A stretch of DNA of 64,000 bases. Origin: Pseudomonas xionganensis. Lineage in GTDB: Bacteria; Pseudomonadota; Gammaproteobacteria; Pseudomonadales; Pseudomonadaceae. Within the stretch, counting starts at the first letter, position 1; the number at the start of each line of letters is the position of its first letter. The notes below the pieces were generated by a model, which had not been told where the DNA came from, did no database searches, and saw nothing but the letters and a program-made list of their open reading frames with translations. The position numbers were made by a program, and so were the translations under genes. The stretch lies in contig NZ_WKJZ01000001.1 of assembly GCF_009763245.1 (NCBI RefSeq), positions 1,070,455 to 1,134,454 of the forward strand, written 5' to 3'. Of this stretch, positions 55,563 through 64,000 are shown in pieces.

Positions 55563-58394
55563 ATGACCGACTACAAAGCCACGCTTAACCTGCCAGATAC
55601 CCCATTCCCGATGAAGGCCGGCCTGCCGCAGCGCGAGCCGCAGATGCTGCAGCGCTGGAACGAGATTGGCCTGTATCAGAAGCTGCGCGCGCAAGGCGAG
55701 GGGCGGCCCAAGTTCGTCCTGCACGACGGCCCGCCCTATGCCAACGGCAGCATCCATATCGGTCATGCGGTCAACAAGATTCTCAAGGACATCATCACCC
55801 GCTCCAAGACTCTGGCTGGTTTCGATGCGCCCTATGTGCCGGGCTGGGACTGCCATGGTCTGCCCATCGAACACAAGGTGGAAACCACCTTCGGCAAGAA
55901 CCAGCCGGCGGATCTGACCCGCGAGCGCTGCCGCACCTATGCCGCCGAGCAGATCGAAGGGCAGAAGGCCGATTTTATCCGCCTGGGCGTACTCGGTGAC
56001 TGGGCCAACCCCTACAAGACCATGGACTTTGCCAACGAAGCCGGCGAGATCCGCGCCCTGGCCGAAATGGTCAAGCAAGGCTTCGTGTTCAAGGGCCTGA
56101 AGCCGGTCAACTGGTGCTTCGACTGCGGCTCGGCCCTGGCCGAGGCCGAGGTGGAGTACCAAGACAAGAAATCCGATGCCATCGACGTGGCCTTCCGGGT
56201 GGAAGATGCCGACAAGCTGGCCGCTGCCTTTGGCCTGGCCCATCTGGCCAAGCCCGCCAGCATCGTGATCTGGACCACCACGCCCTGGACCATTCCGGCC
56301 AACCAGGCGCTCAACGTGCACCCCGAATTCACCTACGCCCTGGTCGATACCGGCGACAAGCTGCTGGTGCTGGCCGAGGAACTGGTCGAGAGCTGCCTGG
56401 CCCGTTATGGCCTGCAGGGCGAGGTCATCGCCACGGCGCCCGGCGCGGCGCTGGAACTGATCCGTTTCTGTCACCCCTTCTACGAGCGCTTTGCTCCGGT
56501 CTACCTGGCCGATTATGTCGAGCTGGGCGCCGGTACCGGTATCGTGCACTCGGCCCCGGCCTATGGCGAGGACGACTTCCGTTCCTGCAAAGGCTACGGC
56601 ATGAGCAACGACGACATCCTCAGCCCGGTGCAGAGCAACGGCGTGTATGTCAGCGATCTGCCGTTCTTCGGCGGCCAGTTTATCTGGAAGGCCAACCCGG
56701 CCATCGTTGAGAAGCTTGCCGAAGTGGGCGCACTGCTCAAGCACGAATCCATCCAGCACAGCTATATGCATTGCTGGCGGCACAAGACCCCGCTGATCTA
56801 CCGCGCCACCGCGCAATGGTTCGTCGGCATGGACAAGGTCATCAGCGATGGCAGCTCGCTGCGTCGCCGCGCCCTGGACGCCGTCGAGCAGACCCAGTTC
56901 GTTCCCGCCTGGGGCCAGGCGCGCCTGCATGGCATGATCGCCGGTCGCCCGGACTGGTGCATCTCGCGTCAGCGCAACTGGGGCGTGCCGATTCCCTTCT
57001 TCCTGCACAAGGCCACCGGCGAGCTGCACCCGCGCAGCGCCGAGCTGATGGAGGAAGTGGCAAAGCGTGTCGAGCAAGAAGGCATCGAGGCCTGGTTCAA
57101 GCTGGACGCTGCCGAGCTGCTCGGTGACGAGGCGGCCGACTACGACAAGATCAGCGACACCCTGGATGTCTGGTTCGACTCCGGCACCACCCACTGGCAT
57201 GTGCTGCGCGGCTCGCACAACCTGGGCCACGCCAGCGGCCCGCGCGCCGACCTGTACCTGGAAGGCTCCGACCAGCACCGTGGCTGGTTCCATTCCTCCC
57301 TGCTCACCGGCGCCGCCATCGACGGTCACGCGCCCTACAAGCAGCTGCTGACCCACGGGTTTGTGGTGGACGAGAACGGCCGCAAGATGTCCAAGTCCCT
57401 GGGCAACGTGGTGGCCCCGCAGGAAGTCAACGACAGCCTGGGCGCCGATATCATGCGCCTGTGGGTGGCTTCCACCGACTATTCCGGCGAGATGGCCGTG
57501 TCCAAGGTGATCCTGCAGCGCAGCGCCGACTCCTACCGACGCATCCGCAATACCGCGCGCTTCCTGCTCTCCAACCTCAGCGGCTTCGACCCGGCCCAGC
57601 ACCTGCTGCCGGCAGCCGACATGCTGGCCCTGGACCGCTGGGCAGTGGACCGCGCCCTGCTGCTGCAGCGCGAAATCGAGGAAGCCTACGACAGCTACCG
57701 CTTCTGGAACGTCTATCAGAAGGTGCACAATTTCTGCGTGCAGGAGTTGGGCGGCTTCTACCTCGACATCATCAAGGATCGCCAGTACACCACCGCCGCC
57801 GAAAGCGTGGCGCGCCGTTCCTGCCAGAGCGCCCTGTACCATATCGCCGAGGCCCTGGTGCGCTGGATCGCGCCGATCCTGGCCTTTACCGCCGATGAAA
57901 TCTGGCAGTACCTGCCGGGCGAGCGTAATGAGTCGGTGATGCTGAATGGCTGGTATCAGGGCCTGAGTGAGCTGCCCGAGGGCTTCGAGCTGGATCGCGC
58001 CTTCTGGGAGCGGGTGATGGCGGTCAAGGTGGCGGTCAACAAGGAAATGGAAAACCAGCGCAACGCCAAGGCCATCGGTGGCAATCTGCAGGCTGAAGTG
58101 ACCCTGTACGGCGAAGACAGCCTGATCGCCGATCTGAACAAACTGGGCAACGAGCTGCGCTTTGTGCTGATCACCTCCACCGCCAGCCTGGCGCCGCTGT
58201 CCAGTGCCCCGGCTGATGCCGTGGACACCGAAGTGGCCGGCCTCAAGCTCAAGGTGCTCAAGTCCGAACATGCCAAGTGCGGGCGCTGCTGGCATCACCG
58301 GGAGGACGTTGGCAGCAACCCGGCGCACCCGGAAATCTGCGGCCGCTGCGTGGACAATATCGAAGGCGCCGGTGAGGTGCGTCACTATGCGTGA
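55563..58394 (+). CDS. ileS: Isoleucyl-tRNA synthetase IleS
   Basis: Class I synthetase (943 residues). Signature HIGH at 65-68 (GSIHIGH) and KMSKS at 608-612. The editing domain (about 190-400) holds [15 protein letters not shown] and [15 protein letters not shown]. The C-terminal zinc-binding element [24 protein letters not shown] has four cysteines, the type seen in mupirocin-sensitive IleS1. ATG 55563 is preceded by AGAGCCTGAC; an upstream in-frame ATG (55536) is not conserved. Gene order ribF-ileS-lspA is conserved in E. coli and Pseudomonas. Confidence 0.98.
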   Translation: MTDYKATLNLPDTPFPMKAGLPQREPQMLQRWNEIGLYQKLRAQGEGRPKFVLHDGPPYANGSIHIGHAVNKILKDIITRSKTLAGFDAPYVPGWDCHGLPIEHKVETTFGKNQPADLTRERCRTYAAEQIEGQKADFIRLGVLGDWANPYKTMDFANEAGEIRALAEMVKQGFVFKGLKPVNWCFDCGSALAEAEVEYQDKKSDAIDVAFRVEDADKLAAAFGLAHLAKPASIVIWTTTPWTIPANQALNVHPEFTYALVDTGDKLLVLAEELVESCLARYGLQGEVIATAPGAALELIRFCHPFYERFAPVYLADYVELGAGTGIVHSAPAYGEDDFRSCKGYGMSNDDILSPVQSNGVYVSDLPFFGGQFIWKANPAIVEKLAEVGALLKHESIQHSYMHCWRHKTPLIYRATAQWFVGMDKVISDGSSLRRRALDAVEQTQFVPAWGQARLHGMIAGRPDWCISRQRNWGVPIPFFLHKATGELHPRSAELMEEVAKRVEQEGIEAWFKLDAAELLGDEAADYDKISDTLDVWFDSGTTHWHVLRGSHNLGHASGPRADLYLEGSDQHRGWFHSSLLTGAAIDGHAPYKQLLTHGFVVDENGRKMSKSLGNVVAPQEVNDSLGADIMRLWVASTDYSGEMAVSKVILQRSADSYRRIRNTARFLLSNLSGFDPAQHLLPAADMLALDRWAVDRALLLQREIEEAYDSYRFWNVYQKVHNFCVQELGGFYLDIIKDRQYTTAAESVARRSCQSALYHIAEALVRWIAPILAFTADEIWQYLPGERNESVMLNGWYQGLSELPEGFELDRAFWERVMAVKVAVNKEMENQRNAKAIGGNLQAEVTLYGEDSLIADLNKLGNELRFVLITSTASLAPLSSAPADAVDTEVAGLKLKVLKSEHAKCGRCWHHREDVGSNPAHPEICGRCVDNIEGAGEVRHYA

Positions 58395-58404
58395 TGTGCG
58401 CTTG

Positions 58405-58444
58405 TCTCCCCTCGCCCTCTGGGAGAGGGGCCGGGGGAGAGGGG
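58405..58444. repeat. Repeat with CCCTCTGGGAGAGGG core
   Basis: A palindromic CCCTCTGGGAGAGGG core (58416-58430) flanked by CTCCCCTCG and GGGGGAGAGGGG, between ileS and lspA. Sequences of this form occur as dispersed intergenic repeats in many high-GC proteobacteria. It may form a stem in the ileS-lspA mRNA. Confidence 0.6.
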
Positions 58445-58484
58445 CAGCGTCGGCCTCGGTCTTGCTAGCAAAGGAAGTCTGCTT

Positions 58485-58988
58485 ATGAGCGCCCGCTTCG
58501 GCAAACTGCCCTGGCTCTGGCTAAGCCTGCTGGTGTTCGTGGTCGATCAGGTCAGCAAGTTCTGGTTCGACAATAACCTGAGCATGTACCAGCAAATCGT
58601 GGTCATCCCCGATTACTTCAGCTGGACCCTGGCCTACAACACCGGCGCGGCCTTCAGCTTCCTGGCCGATGCCGCCGGCTGGCAGCGCTGGTTCTTCGCA
58701 GCCATCGCGCTGATTGTCAGCGGCGTATTGCTGGTTTGGCTCAAGCGCCTGAAACCCGACGAAACCTGGCTGGCTCTGGCCCTGGCCCTCGTGCTGGGCG
58801 GTGCCCTGGGCAACCTGGTCGACCGGGTAGTGTTCGGCCATGTGGTGGATTTCATTCTGGTGCACTGGCAGCACCGCTGGTATTTCCCGGCATTCAACGT
58901 GGCCGATATGGCCATCACCGGCGGCGCCATCCTCCTGGCGCTGGATATGTTCAAAACTGAGAAGTCCGGAGAAAAAGCCCATGACTGA
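58485..58988 (+). CDS. lspA: Signal peptidase II (lipoprotein signal peptidase)
   Basis: Inner-membrane aspartic peptidase that cleaves the signal from diacylglyceryl-prolipoproteins (167 residues, four membrane helices). Catalytic aspartates lie in GNLVDRVVFGHVVDFI and FNVADMAIT. Asn in LAYNTGAAFSF is the third conserved element. The stop overlaps the fkpB start by eight bases. ATG 58485 is preceded by AAAGGAAG. Its substrates in the window include the PqiC-like lipoprotein. Confidence 0.97.
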   Translation: MSARFGKLPWLWLSLLVFVVDQVSKFWFDNNLSMYQQIVVIPDYFSWTLAYNTGAAFSFLADAAGWQRWFFAAIALIVSGVLLVWLKRLKPDETWLALALALVLGGALGNLVDRVVFGHVVDFILVHWQHRWYFPAFNVADMAITGGAILLALDMFKTEKSGEKAHD

Positions 58989-59418
58989 CGTACGGATCGG
59001 CCCGGATCGTGAAGTGACCCTGCATTTCGCCCTCAAACTGGATAACGGCGATGTAGTAGACAGCACCTTCGACAAGCAACCGGCCACCTTCAAGGTTGGC
59101 GACGGCAACCTGCTGCCCGGTTTCGAGCAGGCCATCTACGGCCTCAAGGCCGGCGACAAGCGCAGCCTGGCCATCAGCCCGGAGCAGGGCTTCGGCCAGG
59201 GCAACCCGCAGAATGTGCAGGTGATGCCACGCAGCCAGTTTGACGGTATGGAACTGTCCGAAGGCCTGCTGGTGATCTTCAACGACGCCGCCAACGCCGA
59301 GCTGCCAGGTGTGGTCAAAGCTTTCGACGACACTCAGGTGACCATCGACTTCAACCACCCCCTGGCCGGCAAGCAGCTGAGCTTTGAGGTGGAGATCATC
59401 GAAGTTAAAGCGCTCTGA
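58981..59418 (+). CDS. fkpB: FKBP-type peptidyl-prolyl isomerase FkpB (SlpA)
   Basis: A 145-residue SlyD-like cytoplasmic prolyl isomerase and chaperone: VTLHFALKLDNGDVVDSTFD opens the FKBP half, LLPGFEQAIYGLKAGDKRSL is the active-site strand, and the insert-in-flap domain follows (GFGQGNPQNVQVMPRSQF) with HPLAGKQLSFEVEI at the end. It lacks the histidine-rich metal tail of SlyD. ATG 58981 overlaps lspA by eight bases, so the two are translationally coupled. A REP half-site follows. Confidence 0.95.
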   Translation: MTDVRIGPDREVTLHFALKLDNGDVVDSTFDKQPATFKVGDGNLLPGFEQAIYGLKAGDKRSLAISPEQGFGQGNPQNVQVMPRSQFDGMELSEGLLVIFNDAANAELPGVVKAFDDTQVTIDFNHPLAGKQLSFEVEIIEVKAL

Positions 59419-59426
59419 TCTGTACT

Positions 59427-59447
59427 CCGGATTGCATCCGGGCTACG
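59427..59447. repeat. REP-like half-site after fkpB
   Basis: CCGGATTGCATCCGG (59427-59441) is a palindrome, followed by GCTACG; on the minus strand it reads CGTAGCCCGGATGC..., the common Pseudomonas REP form. Single copy in the window. Confidence 0.6.
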
Positions 59448-59520
59448 AAAAGCGTGAGGCGTCTAGTGGCCTCGCGTTAAATTGGCCAAATCCTGTGCCA
59501 CGCGTGCCGAGGCAACAACC

Positions 59521-60465
59521 ATGCAAATCAAACTCGCCAACCCCCGCGGCTTCTGTGCTGGCGTCGATCGCGCCATCGAGATCGTCAACCGCGCCCTGGA
59601 AGTCTTCGGCCCGCCCATCTATGTGCGCCATGAAGTGGTGCACAACAAATTCGTGGTTGAAGACCTACGTGCCCGCGGTGCGGTGTTTGTGGAAGAGCTG
59701 CATCAGGTGCCGGATGACGTCATCGTTATCTTCAGCGCCCATGGCGTGTCCCAGGCCGTGCGCAATGAAGCCGAGCGTCGCGGTCTGAAAGTTTTCGATG
59801 CCACCTGCCCGCTGGTGACCAAGGTGCATATGGAAGTGGTGCGCTACAGCCGTGAGGGGCGCGAATGCATCCTGATCGGTCACCAGGGGCATCCCGAGGT
59901 GGAGGGCACCATGGGCCAATACGATGCCAGCAACGGCGGCGCCATCTATCTGGTGGAGGATGAGGCTGATGTGGCGGCGCTAGAGGTGCGCGACCCGCAA
60001 GCTCTGGCCTTTGTCACCCAGACGACCCTGTCCATGGACGACACCAGCAAGGTGATCGACGCCCTGCGCGCCAAGTTTCCCGCCATTGGCGGGCCGCGCA
60101 AGGACGATATCTGTTATGCCACCCAGAACCGTCAGGATGCGGTCAAACAGCTGGCGGCGGAATGCGATGTGCTATTGGTGGTGGGCAGCCCAAACAGCTC
60201 CAACTCCAACCGCCTGCGCGAACTGGCAGAGCGTATGGGGACGCCGGCCTACCTGATCGACGGCGCCGAAGACCTCAAGCGCGAATGGTTCGACGGCGTT
60301 GCCGGCATCGGTATCACCGCCGGCGCCTCGGCTCCCGAAGTGCTGGTGCAGGGGGTGATTACCCAGCTACACAACTGGGGCGCGCAGGGGGCCGAGGAAG
60401 TGGCCGGCCGGCCAGAGAACGTGACCTTCTCCATGCCGAAGGAGTTGCGGGTCAGGCAGCTTTGA
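59521..60465 (+). CDS. ispH: 4-hydroxy-3-methylbut-2-enyl diphosphate reductase IspH
   Basis: Last step of the MEP isoprenoid pathway, giving IPP and DMAPP (314 residues). The three cluster cysteines are C12 ([13 protein letters not shown]), one in FDATCPLV and one in [11 protein letters not shown]. Substrate residues in [21 protein letters not shown] and [11 protein letters not shown] are all there. ATG 59521 starts [12 protein letters not shown]. It supplies the same pathway as ispB. A bidirectional terminator follows, before pilE. Confidence 0.98.
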   Translation: MQIKLANPRGFCAGVDRAIEIVNRALEVFGPPIYVRHEVVHNKFVVEDLRARGAVFVEELHQVPDDVIVIFSAHGVSQAVRNEAERRGLKVFDATCPLVTKVHMEVVRYSREGRECILIGHQGHPEVEGTMGQYDASNGGAIYLVEDEADVAALEVRDPQALAFVTQTTLSMDDTSKVIDALRAKFPAIGGPRKDDICYATQNRQDAVKQLAAECDVLLVVGSPNSSNSNRLRELAERMGTPAYLIDGAEDLKREWFDGVAGIGITAGASAPEVLVQGVITQLHNWGAQGAEEVAGRPENVTFSMPKELRVRQL

Positions 60466-60476
60466 TTGTGTAAGGG

Positions 60477-60521
60477 TTACAAAAAGCAAAAGCCCCGATT
60501 TAATCGGGGCTTTTGCTTTTT
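60477..60521. terminator. Bidirectional terminator between ispH and pilE
   Basis: AAAAAGCAAAAGCCCCGATT (60481-60500) is the exact reverse complement of 60502-60521; the GC core is AGCCCCGA/TCGGGGCT with A and T tracts on both sides. One of the strongest signals in the window. Confidence 0.93.
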
Positions 60522-60532
60522 ACGTTATTGGC

Positions 60533-60979
60533 TTAGAGGCCGCGACAGCTGCTATTCCATACATCTGCAGTGTCGAAGCCGGGGGCTATTGCTCCATCTG
60601 TAGCGCCTCTAATGCCTGTGGAGGTCAGCGTTAACGTGCCTCTCCCAGCAAGGCGTCCCCCTGCCACGGGAGTTGCCGTCAAGGTGTAGCCTGTAGCGGT
60701 GAGTGGGTTAGCCACCAAATTGAACTGCGCATTGCCGTCTACTGGACTTTGCGCATAGCCAAGGTCAGCCAGGTTAGCCCCTACATAGGTATTATTCTGT
60801 GCTCTGTAGCGCTCCAGGCTGCTAGCGGCACCAGCAAGAACCCCCTTGGCGTCCTCACAGACAGTGCGTGTCAGATAGCCCTGATAGTTGGGCAGAGCAA
60901 TGGCCGCAAGTACCGCGATAACAGCGACTGCGATCATCAGTTCTATCAGACTAAAACCTCTGGGTACTGCATTTTTCAT
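60533..60979 (-). CDS. pilE: Type IV minor pilin PilE
   Basis: A 148-residue minor pilin. Class III signal: eight-residue leader MKNAVPRG followed by FSLIELMIAVAVIAVLAAIALPNY, cleaved by PilD before the phenylalanine, with Glu5 present in the mature chain. Two cysteines (TVCEDAK and NSSCRGL near the C-terminus) define the D-region loop. The body (ERYRAQNNTYVGANLADLGY) resembles other PilE. AAGGAAGAG is upstream. It is the last gene of the minor pilin run fimU-pilV-pilW-pilX-pilY1-pilE, whose earlier members are outside the window. Confidence 0.95.
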   Translation of the reverse strand: MKNAVPRGFSLIELMIAVAVIAVLAAIALPNYQGYLTRTVCEDAKGVLAGAASSLERYRAQNNTYVGANLADLGYAQSPVDGNAQFNLVANPLTATGYTLTATPVAGGRLAGRGTLTLTSTGIRGATDGAIAPGFDTADVWNSSCRGL

Positions 60980-60988
60980 AGCTCTTCC

Positions 60989-63900
60989 TTAATCCAGTTC
61001 GGTTTGGTCAATCCAGTACAGCTTGCCGGGTGCAGGCAGTTCGACCTCCTCAATATCACCGGGGCCGCGAATCACAAAGCACTTATCGCCTATGCAGAGA
61101 AGTTCAGGTTGCGGCGGGATGCCCGGAATTTTCAGCACTGAGAAGCGATCTTCGGCTGTTGGATTGTTGGGGTCGGCAATTTCCAGCGGGCTGCCATCGA
61201 ACAGGTTAACGGCGTAGCCACGCGCTGTGCCGAAGGCAGCTTCGCACGGGTTGGCGTTCGTAGTCGCCGGCTGGTAGGTACTGAAGAAGACGGTACTGTT
61301 GGAGCCAGCCGTCAATGCTCGGGTTAGTACTTTCTCACCTGGATTGCTTGAGAAAGAGATAAACCAGCCGCCTTTTTCCAGGCCTCCAGTCAGTGATAGT
61401 TTCTGCTCGGTTGCCGCTGGAGCCAGGTCACTGGTGACATCCAATAGATCGGCTTCAAACAGCGTTCCTTCATTGAAGCTCGCGTTGGTTAGGTTGCGAG
61501 TTCGCAAGGAGTAAAACCGATCTGTCGTGTCCATATAGAGCGGATGGCCACGATGGCCGGAGCCGATATTGACCGCCAGTGCAAGTCGCCCATTCTTGCT
61601 GAGCAATGCAACATCCGGCTCATTGTACAGCCGCTGCAGTGTGTTCTCCTTGTCAGTCAGGCTGAGGCCGTCGTATCCGCTGGGGGTGACGCTGGCGAAG
61701 ACACCGTCGTTGGCGGTTCCGCCTGCAGTAATCAGCGCTGCGCCGGTGACGCCGCTGTTGTTGATAAAGAAGCGCCATACCTGGCCGCCCAGGTCGCCAA
61801 TAAAAATCTGGTCTGCCAGAAGGTCTTTGTCCTGTATCAACTGCCCGCTTGCTGACTGCTGCAGGTCGATCACGCGCGGTGATGCCGGCATGCTGTAGCG
61901 CATCTTCAGCATTTGCCGATGTCCATCGGCACTTGGGTTGTTAGCTTCAGGGCTGGCGGACCAGATCAGTTCACCTGTCTTGGCATTGACAACATAGAGC
62001 GCATTACCCTGGGTCGGGGTGGTTGGGCGGGTTCTAGCGTTATCCCATACCGGGTCATAGCCGCCGGCAAACACCAGTACATCGGTGATGTCGGTACCAA
62101 TCTTGATACGTGTCTTGACGGGTGCGGACCAGGTTTGCCCCAGGCGGTCGAAGCCCGGTGTCTGGCCGCCAATGATATTCCACAGCAGTTTGGGTTGGTT
62201 TCTGTTGGTGACATCCAGCGCATAGATACCGCGTCCGCCTCGGCCCATGGTGGCATAGGCATAGATAAACTCATCCGTTTGCGGGCTACCGGCCCCGGGG
62301 GTATCCAGTATCTTGCCATCACCATTAAGGTCATTGACCCAGAGGGTTACCGGGTTATCCATGCCGTAAGGCTTGGGCCGTGTGCTCGAGCTGGTTTTCG
62401 CATCATTTTTAAGCAGGTGAATATTGGTCAGCAGCTCTTGCGGCATAAAGGCGAAGACTTCTTGCCCGTTGCTGGTGTTGATGGCCTGAACAAAGCCCTC
62501 GTTGGTGCCGATAAAGGCCACCTGGTCCTCTACATCGCACTTGCTTGGGTCGACTGCGTTGGGGGTGGTGCAGCTGTAAGTCGCCAGGCGCGGGGATGAG
62601 TGGATCGGGTCGCCCATGGCTTTACGTGCCGTGCCTGTTGTCGGGTCTGTGCCGCGAATAAAACTGATCAGATCGCTATATTCATCGTCACTCATGGCCG
62701 CATCGCCAAGATTGGCTTTGCTGACCACGCTGGTATTGATCGGGAAGGCGGTCAGGTTGACCGGTGCAGCCGGTTCGCTGCCGATATAGGTATACAGCTT
62801 GCGGCTGGCCGGTGCCGGAAGGCGTGATGCCGCGCCACCCGCAGCGCTGTTGTTGCCGTCGGTAGTGGCTGACCAGAAGCTACGTGCGGTGCTCTTGAAG
62901 TTGCCGCTTGTAGGGTCTACTGCAGCCACGTTGTCGGCATCAACAATTTGCGGGTTGTCATTACCCGAGCTGTCGGTCAGGGCAAAGCGATAACGCTTCA
63001 GGTTACCCGGCCAGCGGTTGGTCTCCGAAGGCTTGAATAGCGAGAAGTACAGCTCGTCCTTGTTGTTTTGCCGCTCAAAGGAGTTGACCGGTGCGCTGGC
63101 ACTCACAAAGGTGGTGTCGACATCCTGTACGCTCTGCAGAATATCGCTAAAGGCCTTGCTCAGTTCGCTGGCATTGTTGGGCAGGTAAAAGCCGCCTTCG
63201 CCATTGTCTGCAAGGTCGCGCATAAAGTCCGCCGGGCCTGTATTGCTACCCAGTGCACCCATGGCAAAGCCGATGGTATGGGTATTGATGATATCCAGAC
63301 CGTCGAGCGGGGACTGATCGGTTTCCGCCATAAACTCGGCCAGTTTGCGGGCACAGCGCTCGTCGTTAATTGTCGATGTCGTATCGGCTATCCCGTCAGC
63401 CCGCAAAGCTACACTGCAGCTTCCAGCCAAGTCGTCGATGCTATTTTGTGCCGATGTGGAAGTGCCATTGGCCTGGCCGTCCGTCAGCATCACTACATGG
63501 GTTGGCTGGCAGACACTGGTGCGAGGTGATGGCAAGCCTGAGCGCTCACCGCGCAGATAGCGCGCCGCCTCCAGATAGGTGGGCACAATAGGGGTGCCAC
63601 CGCTGGCCACCATGGCCCCAACCAGCGCGTTAAGGTGGTTGCGTACGGTGTAACCCTTTTCCTCCAGCCCGCCTTGGGCAATCTTCATCCGTAGTTTGAT
63701 CGCCTGGCTGGGGTTGCCTTCATAAGCCGTCGCTTGCAGGCCGCTGGTTGAGGTCTGGCGCAAACGCACCAGCAGATCATTACCCGGTTGCCAGAGGGGG
63801 CGGTTGATTACGCTCTGCAAGCCACTACGAATCTCGGTTTGGTCGCAGACGAACGGAATATTCTCAATCCAGGTGTTCAGGCTGCAGACAGCTTCAGAGG

Positions 63901-64000
63901 TATAGCTGCGGCCGGAAGACAAGTTATAGCGGTTGCCCTGGATGGGGGGCGCTGAGTCAGCATTCTGCACACTGATCCGGGTGGTCGTCGCTGAGTCACT
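60989..64000 (-). CDS. pilY1: Type IV pilus tip adhesin and assembly factor PilY1 (5' end outside window)
   Basis: The frame is open to the right edge, so the N-terminus and start are missing (over 1000 codons are seen). The visible left part holds a von Willebrand A-like region (VVMLTDGQANGTST, NTHTIGFAMGALG, LRDLADNGEGGFYLPNNASEL), whose MIDAS DxSxS would lie further upstream. The rest is the PilY1 beta-propeller (GDPIHSSPRLATYSC, FIGTNEGFVQAINTSNGQEVFAFMP, LWNIIGGQTPGFDRLGQTWSAPV). The loop NDLNGDGKILD is an EF-hand-like calcium site like that needed in P. aeruginosa. PilY1 supports pilus extension, adhesion and surface sensing. Nine bases separate it from pilE, so pilY2 is absent. Confidence 0.96.
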   Translation of the reverse strand, partial: SDSATTTRISVQNADSAPPIQGNRYNLSSGRSYTSEAVCSLNTWIENIPFVCDQTEIRSGLQSVINRPLWQPGNDLLVRLRQTSTSGLQATAYEGNPSQAIKLRMKIAQGGLEEKGYTVRNHLNALVGAMVASGGTPIVPTYLEAARYLRGERSGLPSPRTSVCQPTHVVMLTDGQANGTSTSAQNSIDDLAGSCSVALRADGIADTTSTINDERCARKLAEFMAETDQSPLDGLDIINTHTIGFAMGALGSNTGPADFMRDLADNGEGGFYLPNNASELSKAFSDILQSVQDVDTTFVSASAPVNSFERQNNKDELYFSLFKPSETNRWPGNLKRYRFALTDSSGNDNPQIVDADNVAAVDPTSGNFKSTARSFWSATTDGNNSAAGGAASRLPAPASRKLYTYIGSEPAAPVNLTAFPINTSVVSKANLGDAAMSDDEYSDLISFIRGTDPTTGTARKAMGDPIHSSPRLATYSCTTPNAVDPSKCDVEDQVAFIGTNEGFVQAINTSNGQEVFAFMPQELLTNIHLLKNDAKTSSSTRPKPYGMDNPVTLWVNDLNGDGKILDTPGAGSPQTDEFIYAYATMGRGGRGIYALDVTNRNQPKLLWNIIGGQTPGFDRLGQTWSAPVKTRIKIGTDITDVLVFAGGYDPVWDNARTRPTTPTQGNALYVVNAKTGELIWSASPEANNPSADGHRQMLKMRYSMPASPRVIDLQQSASGQLIQDKDLLADQIFIGDLGGQVWRFFINNSGVTGAALITAGGTANDGVFASVTPSGYDGLSLTDKENTLQRLYNEPDVALLSKNGRLALAVNIGSGHRGHPLYMDTTDRFYSLRTRNLTNASFNEGTLFEADLLDVTSDLAPAATEQKLSLTGGLEKGGWFISFSSNPGEKVLTRALTAGSNSTVFFSTYQPATTNANPCEAAFGTARGYAVNLFDGSPLEIADPNNPTAEDRFSVLKIPGIPPQPELLCIGDKCFVIRGPGDIEEVELPAPGKLYWIDQTELD

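Noticed and set aside
54855..58385. Very long open frame antisense to ileS (over 1100 codons).
   Set aside because: It mirrors ileS codon structure in a GC-rich genome, shows no family resemblance, and lacks a ribosome site.

Overview
The window is a contiguous piece of a high-GC gammaproteobacterial chromosome, almost certainly Pseudomonas. The evidence is the gene content and order (msbA-hldE, tolC/thiC, cpdA-yqiA-parE-parC, fimX, psd-rhdA, motAB-rsgA-orn, ispB/rplU-rpmA-obg-proB, murJ-ribF-ileS-lspA-fkpB-ispH-pilE-pilY1), ParC and IleS lengths, a RhdA-type CQTHHRS loop and a FimX protein. I see no tRNA, rRNA, CRISPR array, prophage or complete insertion sequence. Both ends cut a gene: msbA lacks its N-terminus at the left edge and pilY1 lacks its N-terminus at the right edge. 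No gene-free stretch exceeds 300 bases; the longest is the 295 bp before hldE.

Layout. (1) 1-11.2 kb: envelope/LPS genes (msbA, an InaA/WaaP-like kinase, hldE, waaA) with two acyl-CoA dehydrogenases, a conserved unknown, an aldo/keto reductase and an FAD oxidoreductase between them. (2) 11.2-27.4 kb: tolC; thiC behind a TPP riboswitch; nudF-yqiB-cpdA-yqiA; parE and parC separated by two small exported or membrane proteins; a lone PqiC-like lipoprotein; an AhpA/YtjB-like membrane protein; serB. (3) 27.4-39.5 kb: fimX and a PilZ-like neighbour, psd, rhdA, an HDOD protein, motAB, rsgA, a membrane methyltransferase, orn. (4) 39.5-47.4 kb: pbpC, two convergent chemoreceptors, a 139 bp MITE-like repeat and a diguanylate cyclase. 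(5) 47.5-64 kb: isoprenoid, ribosome and GTPase genes, then the murJ-ribF-ileS-lspA-fkpB-ispH run, then the minor pilin end of the type IV pilus cluster (pilE, pilY1).

Signals read directly include a complete TPP riboswitch, two FliA (sigma-28) type promoters (motAB and one chemoreceptor), sigma-70 promoters for rplU and rpsT, about ten intrinsic terminators, a REP palindrome, a MITE-like element and a TTTGTATAC inverted repeat in a chemoreceptor leader.

Functionally the window is mostly core. The theme is surface biology: LPS assembly, type IV pilus control through c-di-GMP (fimX, the PilZ-like protein, a GGEEF cyclase, orn, pilE, pilY1), and flagellar motility and chemotaxis. Region 4 looks like an accessory junction: by my recollection of P. 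aeruginosa PAO1 gene numbers, the flanking blocks (about PA4997-PA4951 and PA4569-PA4554) are far apart there but only 8 kb apart here. I did not find a convincing wholly new system. The best leads are a degenerate nucleotide-cyclase-like domain in the AhpA-like protein, an acyl-CoA dehydrogenase paralogue without its catalytic glutamate, the MITE-like element, and the absence of pilY2.
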